DNA from: Bacillota bacterium
GTDB taxonomy: Bacteria > Bacillota > Clostridia > Christensenellales > CAG-138
Reading direction: 5' to 3'
NCBI GenBank assembly: GCA_023435025.1
Contig: JAEYSE010000056.1
Location: 1 to 6,556, forward strand
DNA length: 6,556 nt
The first letter of the stretch is position 1. The number at the start of each line of letters is the position of its first letter. The notes under the pieces are model-generated. The model searched no databases and was not told the origin of the DNA. It was given only the letters and a program-made list of their open reading frames with translations. Position numbers and translations under genes: made by a program. Below, one piece after another: positions 1 to 6,300 of the stretch.

Positions 1-1250
1 CCTGTGCCGGATAGCCAGCTTTGGCACGGGATTACGGTACCATCCGGGGCTATGGCCATGTTGCTTAAACATGCACCGCAGGAAGGCGCTGTGCGGAACC
101 CGATTTCATATAAGAGCCGCTCCTGCATCCATCCGGGGGAAGTAAAACTGCAGTCTATTCCAACTTCTCGGCAGTAAGCGTAGGCCTCCTTAAGCACTTC
201 ATACAGCGCATTTTCGGAAAGCTGTGTGCTTTTCGACGTCTCGCTCGTTGCCCCGCCTGCAGGAATAAGCCCCGAGCAGGAGACATATTTCACACCCAGC
301 CCTTTCACAAACCGGAGGGTTTCGATATAGTCCGCATTCAAAGTACAGAGCGGAGTATTGATGCTGACATTAAGCCCAGCGTCCACGGCATTCTGAATGC
401 CCTGCACGGTTTTTTCCCAACTATCTGCGCCAACAAGCCGGTTGTGAATACGAGCGTCATAGGAATACAACGTTACCTGAACGCTATCCAAGCTTGCTTC
501 ATAAAGCGCTTTACATAGCGTTTGTGTCAGGCAAATGCCGTTTGTATTGAGCCGGGTGATAAACCATTGGGAGTGCTCGACCAATTCCACAAGGTCACTC
601 CTTAACGTCGGTTCCCCACCGGTAAAGGTCAGTTGCGGAATGCGCGCCTCACGGCATTTATCAATCACTCTCTTCCAATCCTCTGTGGAGAGCTCCTCTG
701 AATCCGAAAGCTCCTGTTCAGCGGCATAGCAATGCAAACATTGATTATTGCAGTTCCAGCGGCAATTTTTACTCAGCGAGCTGATCATCAGATCCATCCG
801 ATGGGGCGCGGTCATGTAGGGGGCGTATTCACCCAAGGAAAGCGCGCCGACCTTTTCATCCGGTTCCCGGCCGTTTGCAATGTCATGGAATGCGCTTATG
901 ATCCGCCACAGGTCGCTCCTGAGCGTTTTCTCATCCACGCCGCGGTAAACCCGCCGGGTCGCCGCAACGGTTTTCCAGATAATAGCATCCCATTCTCCAT
1001 CCTCAAGCGTTTTTCCGTCATATTGCTGGATTTCGTCTATAAATGCGGACAGCAGTATTGCCCAAGATGTATTAATGGGCAAAATATCTTGCCCGTTCAA
1101 TATCACGACGCTGGGAACGTTTTTAAAAAAGCGCAGCTTTGGCGGCACCATATGTATGCGCACAACGCCTTCTCTGCCCGGGTTAAGCGTTACATGCTTG
1201 ACCTCATTGAACTTCTTTGAAAGATAGTCATATTCTTTTAAGCCGATCAC
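1..1250 (-). CDS. Radical SAM/SPASM domain protein, C-terminus cut by window edge
   Basis: The minus-strand frame is open from the GTG at 1250 to the left edge (416 codons visible), in the strand opposite two spurious plus-strand ORFs. Residues 167-174 carry the radical SAM CX3CX2C motif (C167, C171, C174, ending CLHCY) that binds the [4Fe-4S]-SAM cluster. TFTGGEP at 208-214 is the SAM-contacting GGE motif. C391-G-A-C394 followed by APDGTVIPC409 is the start of a SPASM auxiliary-cluster domain. About 150 residues precede the radical SAM core; the part around SVVILNGQDILPINTSWAIL resembles PqqD/RRE-like peptide-binding folds, but this is a weak pattern judgement. The GTG start is chosen because GAGGGAG lies just upstream and the next in-frame upstream stop is at 1323-1325; the next ATG would lose the conserved-looking NPGREGVVRI segment. 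SPASM proteins often modify peptides or proteins, or act as sulfatase-type maturases. The substrate here is unknown, and no precursor peptide is seen next to it. Family certain, function unknown. Confidence 0.92.
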   Translation of the reverse strand, partial: MIGLKEYDYLSKKFNEVKHVTLNPGREGVVRIHMVPPKLRFFKNVPSVVILNGQDILPINTSWAILLSAFIDEIQQYDGKTLEDGEWDAIIWKTVAATRRVYRGVDEKTLRSDLWRIISAFHDIANGREPDEKVGALSLGEYAPYMTAPHRMDLMISSLSKNCRWNCNNQCLHCYAAEQELSDSEELSTEDWKRVIDKCREARIPQLTFTGGEPTLRSDLVELVEHSQWFITRLNTNGICLTQTLCKALYEASLDSVQVTLYSYDARIHNRLVGADSWEKTVQGIQNAVDAGLNVSINTPLCTLNADYIETLRFVKGLGVKYVSCSGLIPAGGATSETSKSTQLSENALYEVLKEAYAYCREVGIDCSFTSPGWMQERLLYEIGFRTAPSCGACLSNMAIAPDGTVIPCQSWLSGT

Positions 1251-1324
1251 GGTTCTCCCTCTTTTCGTATAGAATTGGGTTATCCGGGATATATGGCTTC
1301 CGCCATCTTTTGGTACTTTCCCTT

Positions 1325-1353
1325 ATACTATTGCATCCATGAATTGATTTCAA
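1325..1353 (-). promoter_or_regulatory. Candidate promoter for the radical SAM gene
   Basis: On the minus strand a -35-like TTGAAA (1353-1348) is followed after 17 bases by a -10-like TAGTAT (1330-1325). Transcription would start near 1318, leaving a leader of about 70 bases before the GTG at 1250. That leader contains a small ATGGC/GCCAT hairpin (1293-1306). The -10 matches consensus at only four of six positions, so this is a candidate only. Confidence 0.4.
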
Positions 1354-1443
1354 CTCCCGGAAATAAGCGCGCATCCGTATTTGCGCAATCCGAATTTTGC
1401 GGCGATCGAATGCCATTTTTATGTTTTATGTAAAAAACCATGG

Positions 1444-1472
1444 TTGACAACCGACTTAAATACGCATACAAT
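1444..1472 (+). promoter_or_regulatory. Sigma-A promoter of the T-box/trpB unit
   Basis: TTGACA (1444-1449) matches the -35 consensus exactly and is separated by 17 bases from TACAAT (1467-1472), one mismatch from the -10 consensus. Transcription should begin near 1479, just upstream of the T-box Stem I, giving a leader of roughly 310 bases before the trpB start. No other promoter this good lies upstream of trpB. Confidence 0.87.
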
Positions 1473-1490
1473 GTCCACAAATGAAAAACC

Positions 1491-1753
1491 GCTGAGTAAG
1501 AAGAGTACGCAAAGGGATAGCTCACAGAGAGCCGTGATGGTGGAAAGCGGCAGCGAATATCTTTGCCGAATGGACTTATGAGGGCAGCCGAACGGGGTTT
1601 ACCCTTAGTAGTAGCTGACGGCGTTCCCCTCCGTTATCTTGGGGGAAGACCTGTGTTTGCAGGTTTAAAGGAGGGCGCGTGAGAGCGCCAAATCGGGTGG
1701 CACCGCAGAAGAAATAAGCTTCTGTCCCAATGACTGGGACGGGAGCTTTTTTG
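1491..1753 (+). promoter_or_regulatory. Tryptophan-specific T-box leader (tRNA-sensing attenuator)
   Basis: The leader shows the ordered parts of a T-box. A Stem I region (about 1491-1615) contains the AGAGAG bulge segment at 1525-1530 and a GGTGGAAAGC distal-loop-like segment around 1539-1548. The specifier context GAA-TGG-AC lies at 1568-1575, with UGG at 1571-1573. A CCGTTATC linker follows at 1631-1638, then a GGCGC/GCGCC hairpin near 1674-1689, and the T-box core CGGGTGGCACCGC at 1694-1706. UGG is the tryptophan codon and would pair with the CCA anticodon of tRNA-Trp. The bulge UGGC (1698-1701) would pair with a GCCA 3' end, which agrees with the G73 discriminator usual in bacterial tRNA-Trp. 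Uncharged tRNA-Trp should stabilise the antiterminator and permit transcription of trpB; charged tRNA should allow the terminator to form. The two tRNA contact points agree with each other and with the downstream gene. Exact Stem I boundaries are approximate. Confidence 0.94.
1716..1752 (+). terminator. T-box regulated intrinsic terminator
   Basis: The arm 1716-1729 (AAGCTTCTGTCCCA) pairs with 1735-1748 around a five-base loop (ATGAC), giving about 14 pairs including two or three G-U wobbles. It is followed by a run of six T (1747-1752). It sits directly after the T-box core, so it is the alternative fold to the antiterminator. Confidence 0.9.
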
Positions 1754-1789
1754 TTACCTTAAATATGCAAGACTGAAAGGAGAACGACT

Positions 1790-3169
1790 ATGGCACGCAT
1801 TCCGCACCGATTTTATTTAACGGAGGAACAACTTCCGGAGCAGTGGTATAACCTGCGGGCGGATATGAAGGAGCAGGCCGCGCCACTTTTAATTCCCGGC
1901 GTAAACAAACCTGCCGTGGAGAGCGACCTGTACCCCGTATTCTGTGAAGAGCTCGCGCACCAGGAAATGGACGAGAAGACACGGTATGTGGATATTCCCG
2001 GCCCCATCATGGATATGTACCGCATCTACCGCCCCTCTCCGCTGGTACGGGCCTATAACCTGGAGAAGGAGCTTGATACCCCGGCGAAGATCTATTTCAA
2101 GTTTGAGGGCAACAACACCTCGGGCAGCCACAAGCTCAATTCCGCGATCCCTCAGGTCTATTACGCCAAGGAACAGGGGTTGTCGGGCCTCACCACCGAA
2201 ACGGGAGCGGGCCAGTGGGGTACGGCGCTATCGGAAGCCTGCGCTTACTTCAAAATGCCATTAACGGTATTCATGGTAAAGGTTTCGAGCATGCAGAAGC
2301 CCTACCGCAAGGCGATCATAGAGAATTTCGGGGCGACGGTTCACGCGAGCCCAAGCGACAAAACCAACGCGGGCCGCGCCATACTGGAGGCAGACCCGAG
2401 CAACAACGGCTCCTTGGGCTGCGCCATTTCGGAGGCCGTGGAAATGGCCGTTACCACCCCCGGCTATCGCTATGTGCTGGGTTCAGTATTGAATCAGGTG
2501 CTGCTGCACCAGTCCGTCATTGGCCTGGAGGCAAAAAAAGCAATGGACATATTGGGCGAATATCCCGATATCGTCATAGGCTGCGCGGGCGGCGGAAGCA
2601 ATTTGGGCGGGCTCATCGCCCCGTACATGCGGGATAAGATTTTGAGTAAGTCAAACCCGCGCATCATTGCCGTGGAGCCTGCTTCCTGCCCATCCCTTAC
2701 GCGGGGCAAATACGCCTACGATTTTTGCGATACCGGCATGATCACGCCGCTCGCCAAAATGTACACGCTCGGATGCACGTTCACGCCTTCCCCCAACCAC
2801 GCGGGCGGCTTACGGTATCACGGCATGTCCCCGCTTCTTTCCAAGCTCTATCACGACGGGTACATGGAAGCGGTAGCGGTGGAGCAGACCCGCGTATTTG
2901 AGGCCGCCGCGCTGTTTGCCCGTTGCGAAACCATATTGCCTGCACCCGAGTCCGCGCACGCCATCCGCACCGCAATAGACGAAGCGCTCTTATGCCGCGA
3001 AACCGGCGAAAAGAAGACCATACTCTTTGGCCTTTCCGGCACGGGGTATTTCGATATGAGCGCTTACATGTCCTATCAGGACGGGACCATGACGGATTAC
3101 GTGCCCAGCGACGAGCAGCTGGAGCAGGGCTTTTCCAAGCTTCCATTTGTCCCCGAAACGACCAACTGA
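1790..3169 (+). CDS. trpB: TrpB2-type tryptophan synthase beta chain (PLP enzyme)
   Basis: This is a 459-residue PLP-dependent protein of the TrpB-like (TrpB2) branch, longer than classical TrpB1 (about 400). The expected reaction is indole plus L-serine to L-tryptophan plus water, in the cytosol. The Schiff-base lysine is K115 in NNTSGSHKLNSA. The catalytic glutamate is E137 in TETGAGQWG. The phosphate-binding loop is CAGGGSN at 265-271, and the LSGTG motif at 415-419 holds S416, the residue expected near the PLP ring nitrogen. The RYVLGSVLNQVLLHQSVIG stretch at 227-245 and the GLRYHG segment at 340-345 are typical of the TrpB2 branch. The start is set by AAAGGAG (1776-1782), seven bases before the ATG. 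The gene is under a tryptophan T-box and ends before a terminator, so it is monocistronic; no trpA is adjacent. TrpB2 enzymes generally work without, or only loosely with, TrpA, so indole salvage is a reasonable inference. All key residues are present, with no sign of decay. Confidence 0.95.
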   Translation: MARIPHRFYLTEEQLPEQWYNLRADMKEQAAPLLIPGVNKPAVESDLYPVFCEELAHQEMDEKTRYVDIPGPIMDMYRIYRPSPLVRAYNLEKELDTPAKIYFKFEGNNTSGSHKLNSAIPQVYYAKEQGLSGLTTETGAGQWGTALSEACAYFKMPLTVFMVKVSSMQKPYRKAIIENFGATVHASPSDKTNAGRAILEADPSNNGSLGCAISEAVEMAVTTPGYRYVLGSVLNQVLLHQSVIGLEAKKAMDILGEYPDIVIGCAGGGSNLGGLIAPYMRDKILSKSNPRIIAVEPASCPSLTRGKYAYDFCDTGMITPLAKMYTLGCTFTPSPNHAGGLRYHGMSPLLSKLYHDGYMEAVAVEQTRVFEAAALFARCETILPAPESAHAIRTAIDEALLCRETGEKKTILFGLSGTGYFDMSAYMSYQDGTMTDYVPSDEQLEQGFSKLPFVPETTN

Positions 3170-3194
3170 GAGGATTTTCCCGAACCCATGACAT

Positions 3195-3223
3195 AAAAGG
3201 CCATGATAGAACCATGGCCTTTT
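3195..3223 (+). terminator. Intrinsic terminator after trpB
   Basis: AAAAGGCCATG (3195-3205) pairs perfectly with CATGGCCTTTT (3213-3223) around a seven-base loop. The A-run and T-run on opposite sides suggest a terminator able to act in either direction, although no gene converges from the right. It begins 25 bases after the trpB stop and isolates trpB from the next unit. Confidence 0.82.
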
Positions 3224-3445
3224 GTGTCTGGCGATTTTCACCGCTTAATCGTTTGCGTAAATTCCCGCCGAAATGTCGCTTCTTAAAAAAGGCCGGGCTG
3301 CATACGCGCAACAGTATCATCCACACAGTCCCGTTCCCATATTTACGCGCAACGCCGCATGCCTTTCTTTGTGAACTGTATCGGAATAGAAGTTGAACAA
3401 TAAATAGATCCGTCTCAGCTTTTTATCTCGCCGCTTTTTAGCCCC
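3224..3445. other. Intergenic region with three related operator-like sites
   Basis: No credible gene lies between the trpB terminator and the cbp promoter; ORFs here lack ribosome sites and are shadows. The stretch holds two exact copies of TACGCGCAAC, at 3303-3312 and 3344-3353 (41 bases apart, close to four helical turns). A related sequence TTTACGCAAACG lies on the minus strand at 3261-3250. They could bind a sugar regulator acting on the promoter at 3446, but no regulator is seen and chance cannot be excluded. Confidence 0.35.
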
Positions 3446-3474
3446 TTGAGTTTTTCATTTATCTCCTGTACAAT
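3446..3474 (+). promoter_or_regulatory. Promoter of the cellobiose phosphorylase gene
   Basis: TTGAGT (3446-3451) and TACAAT (3469-3474) are separated by 17 bases. Transcription would start near 3481, giving a leader of about 90 bases. The -10 is the same hexamer as at the trpB promoter, supporting use of the housekeeping sigma factor. Confidence 0.7.
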
Positions 3475-3558
3475 AAAAACAACTTAAACGATTTCTGTCC
3501 GATGTTCTCTCGCTTTCTTTTCCAAAATCAACCCAAAACCAGCCGCGGTTACGCGTAC

Positions 3559-3563
3559 AGGAG
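3559..3563 (+). promoter_or_regulatory. Ribosome binding site that fixes the cbp start
   Basis: AGGAG lies ten bases before the ATG at 3574. The upstream in-frame ATG at 3502 has no ribosome site, and the 24 residues it would add do not resemble a GH94 N-terminus, while MQYGMFDD from 3574 does. The shorter start is therefore preferred. Confidence 0.85.
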
Positions 3564-3573
3564 TAATAAGTGC

Positions 3574-5994
3574 ATGCAGTATGGAATGTTTGACGACACA
3601 AACAGGGAGTATGTTATCACTACCCCGCATACCCCCTTGCCCTGGATCAATTATCTGGGCAACGAAGGGTTCTTTAGTCTCGTTTCCAACACCGGCGGCG
3701 GCTATTCGTTTTATCAGGACGCAAAGCTCCGGCGCCTGACCCGTTACCGCTACAACAACGTACCCGCCGACACGGGCAGCCGCTTCTATTATATAAAGGA
3801 TGGGGACGCCGTATGGAGCCCCGCTTTCCTCCCTGCAAAAACCGAGCTGGACAGCTACCGCTGCCGGCATGGGCTTGGGTATACGGTAATTGAAAGCGCG
3901 AAAAACGGCCTAAGCTGCAGCATGACGCTGTTTGTTCCCATGGGTGCAAATTGCGAACTCAATTCCCTCTTGCTCACCAACCAGAGCGCGCATGAAAAGC
4001 GCATCACCGTATTCAGCGCTGTAGAATGGTGCCTCTGGAACGCCGTGGACGATATGCAGAATTTCCAGCGCAATCTCTCCATAGGAGAAGTAGAGCGGGA
4101 CGGAAGCACGCTCTACCATAAGACGGAATACCGCGAACGCCGGAACCATTACGCTTTTTTCCATGTAAACGCGGACATCAGAGGGTTTGATACGGACCGG
4201 GATGCGTTTTTGGGCCCCATGGGAGATTGGAGCCTGCCGCGCGCGGTGAAAGAAGGCAAAAGCAGCGACAGCATGGCAAGCGGCTGGGCACCTATCGCCT
4301 CCCATGCGGTGGAAGTGACGTTACAGCCCGGGGAGACGAAACACCTCCTCTATATCCTGGGTTATGTGGAAAACGCGCCCGATCAAAAATGGGAGAGCCC
4401 GGGCCGAATCAACAAGGCCAATGCGCGCACGCTGATCTCCCGCTTTTCTTCTGAAGCGGACGTAACGGCTGCACTTCTCGCGATCAAAGCCTACTGGGAG
4501 GCGCTGCTTCAGCGTTACCGCCTGAACAGCGAGGATAGAAAACTCAACCGCATGGTGAACATCTGGCACCCATACCAGTGTATGATCACGTTCTTAATGA
4601 GCCGGAGCGCCAGCTATTATGAAAGCGGCACGGGGCGTGGGATGGGCTTCCGTGACGGCTGCCAGGATATTCTGGGGTTTGTACATCTCATTCCCGAACG
4701 CGTACGGGAGCGCATACTCGATATCGCCGCCATACAGTTTGAGGACGGCAGCACCTACCACCAATACCAGCTGCTCACGAAACGGGGCAACGCGGACGTC
4801 GGCAGCGGCTTCAACGACGACCCTCTCTGGCTTATCGCATGCACTTCGGCTTACATCCGCGAAACCGGAGACAGCTCCATACTCAAAGAACCTGTTCCGT
4901 TCAACAACGTCCCTGGCAGCGAACAGCCGCTATTTGAGCACCTGAGCCGCAGCGTAAGGTATACGATGGAGCACCTGGGCCCGCATGGCCTGCCGCTCAT
5001 CGGCCGGGCGGACTGGAACGACTGCCTCAACCTCAACTGCTTCTCCACCACCCCCGGCGAAAGCTTCCAGACCTGCACCAACTTTGAAAGCGGCAAGGCA
5101 GAAAGTGTGTTCATCGCCGCCATGTTCGTACTCTATGGCAGGGAGTACGCGGAGCTTTGCGAGCGTTTCGGGGACGCAAACGAAGCAAAGTACGTGTTGG
5201 CAGCGGTGGAAAAAATGGAACAGACCATACTTCAGCATGGCTGGGACGGCGAATGGTTCCTGCGCGCGTACGACGCATTTTCACGCCCCGTGGGCAGCCA
5301 TACCTGCGAGGAAGGGCAGATATTCATTGAGCCGCAAGGGTTCTGCGCAATGGCGGGCATCGGCATAAAGGAAGGGCATGCCAGAAGCGCGCTCAACAGC
5401 GTAAAAGAACGGTTGGAGGGCGAGCACGGTATCCAGCTTTTAAACCCGTGCTACACGGTCTATCATGAGGAGCTGGGCGAAATCACGAGTTACCCACCCG
5501 GATACAAGGAAAATGGAGGCATATTCTGCCACAACAACCCATGGATCAGCATTGCGTATACGGCGCTAAAGGACGGCAACGCGGCGTTTGACGCATACCG
5601 CCGCATCTCCCCCGCATATACGGAATATAAGAGCGATATCCACCGCACGGAGCCCTATGTGTATAGCCAGATGATCGCCGGACGCGAAACGCCGCGAAGC
5701 GGCGAGGCCAAGAACAGCTGGCTCACAGGTACCGCTTCCTGGGCGTATGTAAACGTCAGCCAGTATATCCTGGGCATCCGCGCGCGGCACGACGGGTTGG
5801 AAATCAACCCCTGCCTGCCCGACGAATTGGACGGCTTTACGGCGGAACGCATATTCCGCGACACGCGTTACATCATACACGCCCGCCGGGCCGGGCTTTC
5901 TTCCCCCCGCGTACGCGTAAACGGCCAGCCGATAGAGGGCTGTGTCGTCCCGCCCAACGGGCAGAGCGAACTGCACGTGGATGTTGAGTTTTAG
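3574..5994 (+). CDS. cbp: Cellobiose phosphorylase, glycoside hydrolase family 94
   Basis: This is an 806-residue cytosolic phosphorylase that converts cellobiose plus phosphate to alpha-D-glucose 1-phosphate plus D-glucose (EC 2.4.1.20). The N-terminus MQYGMFDDTNREYVI and the following TPLPWINYLGNEGFFSLVSN match the clostridial enzymes as I remember them. The N-terminal beta-sandwich covers roughly residues 1-280, the helical linker to about 330, the (alpha/alpha)6 barrel to about 715, and the C-terminal beta domain the rest. GRGMGFRDGCQD at 354-365 is the conserved substrate-site segment. The general-acid aspartate lies in ADWND at 479-483. STYHQYQ (393-399), PPGYKENGGIFCHNN (641-655) and NSWLTGTASW (714-723) are family signatures. 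There is no signal peptide. Length agrees with known enzymes (about 810). The close relative N,N'-diacetylchitobiose phosphorylase is the main alternative, but the overall match favours cellobiose. No terminator follows, so read-through into the importer ATPase gene is possible. Confidence 0.9.
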   Translation: MQYGMFDDTNREYVITTPHTPLPWINYLGNEGFFSLVSNTGGGYSFYQDAKLRRLTRYRYNNVPADTGSRFYYIKDGDAVWSPAFLPAKTELDSYRCRHGLGYTVIESAKNGLSCSMTLFVPMGANCELNSLLLTNQSAHEKRITVFSAVEWCLWNAVDDMQNFQRNLSIGEVERDGSTLYHKTEYRERRNHYAFFHVNADIRGFDTDRDAFLGPMGDWSLPRAVKEGKSSDSMASGWAPIASHAVEVTLQPGETKHLLYILGYVENAPDQKWESPGRINKANARTLISRFSSEADVTAALLAIKAYWEALLQRYRLNSEDRKLNRMVNIWHPYQCMITFLMSRSASYYESGTGRGMGFRDGCQDILGFVHLIPERVRERILDIAAIQFEDGSTYHQYQLLTKRGNADVGSGFNDDPLWLIACTSAYIRETGDSSILKEPVPFNNVPGSEQPLFEHLSRSVRYTMEHLGPHGLPLIGRADWNDCLNLNCFSTTPGESFQTCTNFESGKAESVFIAAMFVLYGREYAELCERFGDANEAKYVLAAVEKMEQTILQHGWDGEWFLRAYDAFSRPVGSHTCEEGQIFIEPQGFCAMAGIGIKEGHARSALNSVKERLEGEHGIQLLNPCYTVYHEELGEITSYPPGYKENGGIFCHNNPWISIAYTALKDGNAAFDAYRRISPAYTEYKSDIHRTEPYVYSQMIAGRETPRSGEAKNSWLTGTASWAYVNVSQYILGIRARHDGLEINPCLPDELDGFTAERIFRDTRYIIHARRAGLSSPRVRVNGQPIEGCVVPPNGQSELHVDVEF

Positions 5995-6021
5995 AATCGG
6001 GGATTTATTCCGTGATTGACA

Positions 6022-6050
6022 TTGCCTGGGCGGGAAAAATCTGTTATTCT
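6022..6050 (+). promoter_or_regulatory. Candidate extended -10 promoter for the ATPase gene
   Basis: TTGCCT (6022-6027) is separated by 17 bases from TATTCT (6045-6050), which is preceded by the extended -10 element TG at 6042-6043. An exact TTGACA at 6016-6021 is present too, but would need a 23-base spacer to the same -10. Transcription would begin near 6057, making a leader of about 355 bases before the ATPase start. Confidence 0.5.
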
Positions 6051-6194
6051 ATACACGACAGAATAGGTATTAGCCTCCCCTCCATTGGCGGCATCCGCTC
6101 CCGTATCGGTTCAATTAGAATTCTACACGAATTTATCGTCCTACAGCTGATATTTTCTATGTTTTGGTCCCAAACGCAAGAAGGAGCAATGAAT

Positions 6195-6281
6195 ATGCAT
6201 CATTCCGTTTCCCCATACGGGTTTACCACGTATCAATGCGGCACGGGTTTACTCCACAAAATAAGCCCGCGAACGCTATAA
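6195..6281 (+). CDS. Possible 28-residue leader peptide
   Basis: The ATG at 6195 has AAGGAG (6181-6186) eight bases upstream and encodes 28 residues (MHHSVSPYGF to HKISPRTL) ending at TAA 6279-6281. An ATG two codons earlier (6189) is only two bases from the same site, so 6195 is favoured. The stop lies one base before the A-rich start of the next strong Shine-Dalgarno sequence (6283-6290), the arrangement expected for a leader ORF whose translation affects the downstream RNA. It matches no family I recognise, has no membrane segment and contains one cysteine. It may simply be a chance ORF; the good ribosome site is the only positive evidence. Confidence 0.3.
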   Translation: MHHSVSPYGFTTYQCGTGLLHKISPRTL

Positions 6282-6282
6282 A

Positions 6283-6290
6283 AAAGGAGG
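6283..6290 (+). promoter_or_regulatory. Strong Shine-Dalgarno sequence with no adjacent start codon
   Basis: AAAGGAGG is a near-perfect complement of the 16S rRNA 3' end, yet the bases that follow (TTCCATCTAACC) give no ATG, GTG or TTG at usable spacing. The next plausible start is the ATPase ATG at 6414, 123 bases on, which has no good ribosome site of its own. The RNA fold between them could bring the two together. Confidence 0.5.
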
Positions 6291-6300
6291 TTCCATCTAA

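Noticed and set aside
535..729. Plus-strand ORF of 64 residues
   Set aside because: Shadow of the radical SAM gene; serine-rich low-complexity translation and no ribosome site.
732..1220. Plus-strand ORF of 162 residues
   Set aside because: It is exactly antisense, codon on codon, to the radical SAM gene, has no family resemblance, and the minus strand carries the CX3CX2C, GGEP and SPASM motifs.
1293..1306. ATGGC-TTCC-GCCAT hairpin as a terminator or regulatory element
   Set aside because: Only five pairs and no T-run suited to either gene; probably incidental in the radical SAM leader.
1228..1416. Minus-strand 62-residue basic ORF ahead of the radical SAM gene, considered as a precursor peptide
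   Set aside because: No ribosome site before its ATG, it starts upstream of the likely promoter and overlaps the start of the radical SAM gene; nothing resembles a leader/core peptide.
1381..1581. Plus-strand ORF of 66 residues
   Set aside because: Uses a TTG start without a ribosome site and runs across the promoter and T-box Stem I.
2781..3326. Minus-strand ORF of 181 residues
   Set aside because: Antisense to trpB and crosses its terminator; arginine/tryptophan-rich translation typical of a shadow frame.
3482..3496. Catabolite-response (cre)-like sequence around AACG just after the cbp promoter
   Set aside because: The right half fits the cre pattern but two key positions of the left half (T and G) are wrong, so support is too weak.
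5995..6020. Possible terminator AATCGGGGA/TTCCGTGATT after cbp
   Set aside because: The stem is broken by mismatches and no T-run follows, so it is not supported as a terminator.
6161..6175. GTTTTGGTCCCAAAC palindrome as an RNA hairpin
   Set aside because: The two-base centre is too tight for an RNA loop; it could be a DNA site, but there is no supporting evidence.
6012..6281. 89-residue reading of the leader ORF
   Set aside because: The early start lies inside the promoter region with no ribosome site; only the last 28 codons have a usable start.
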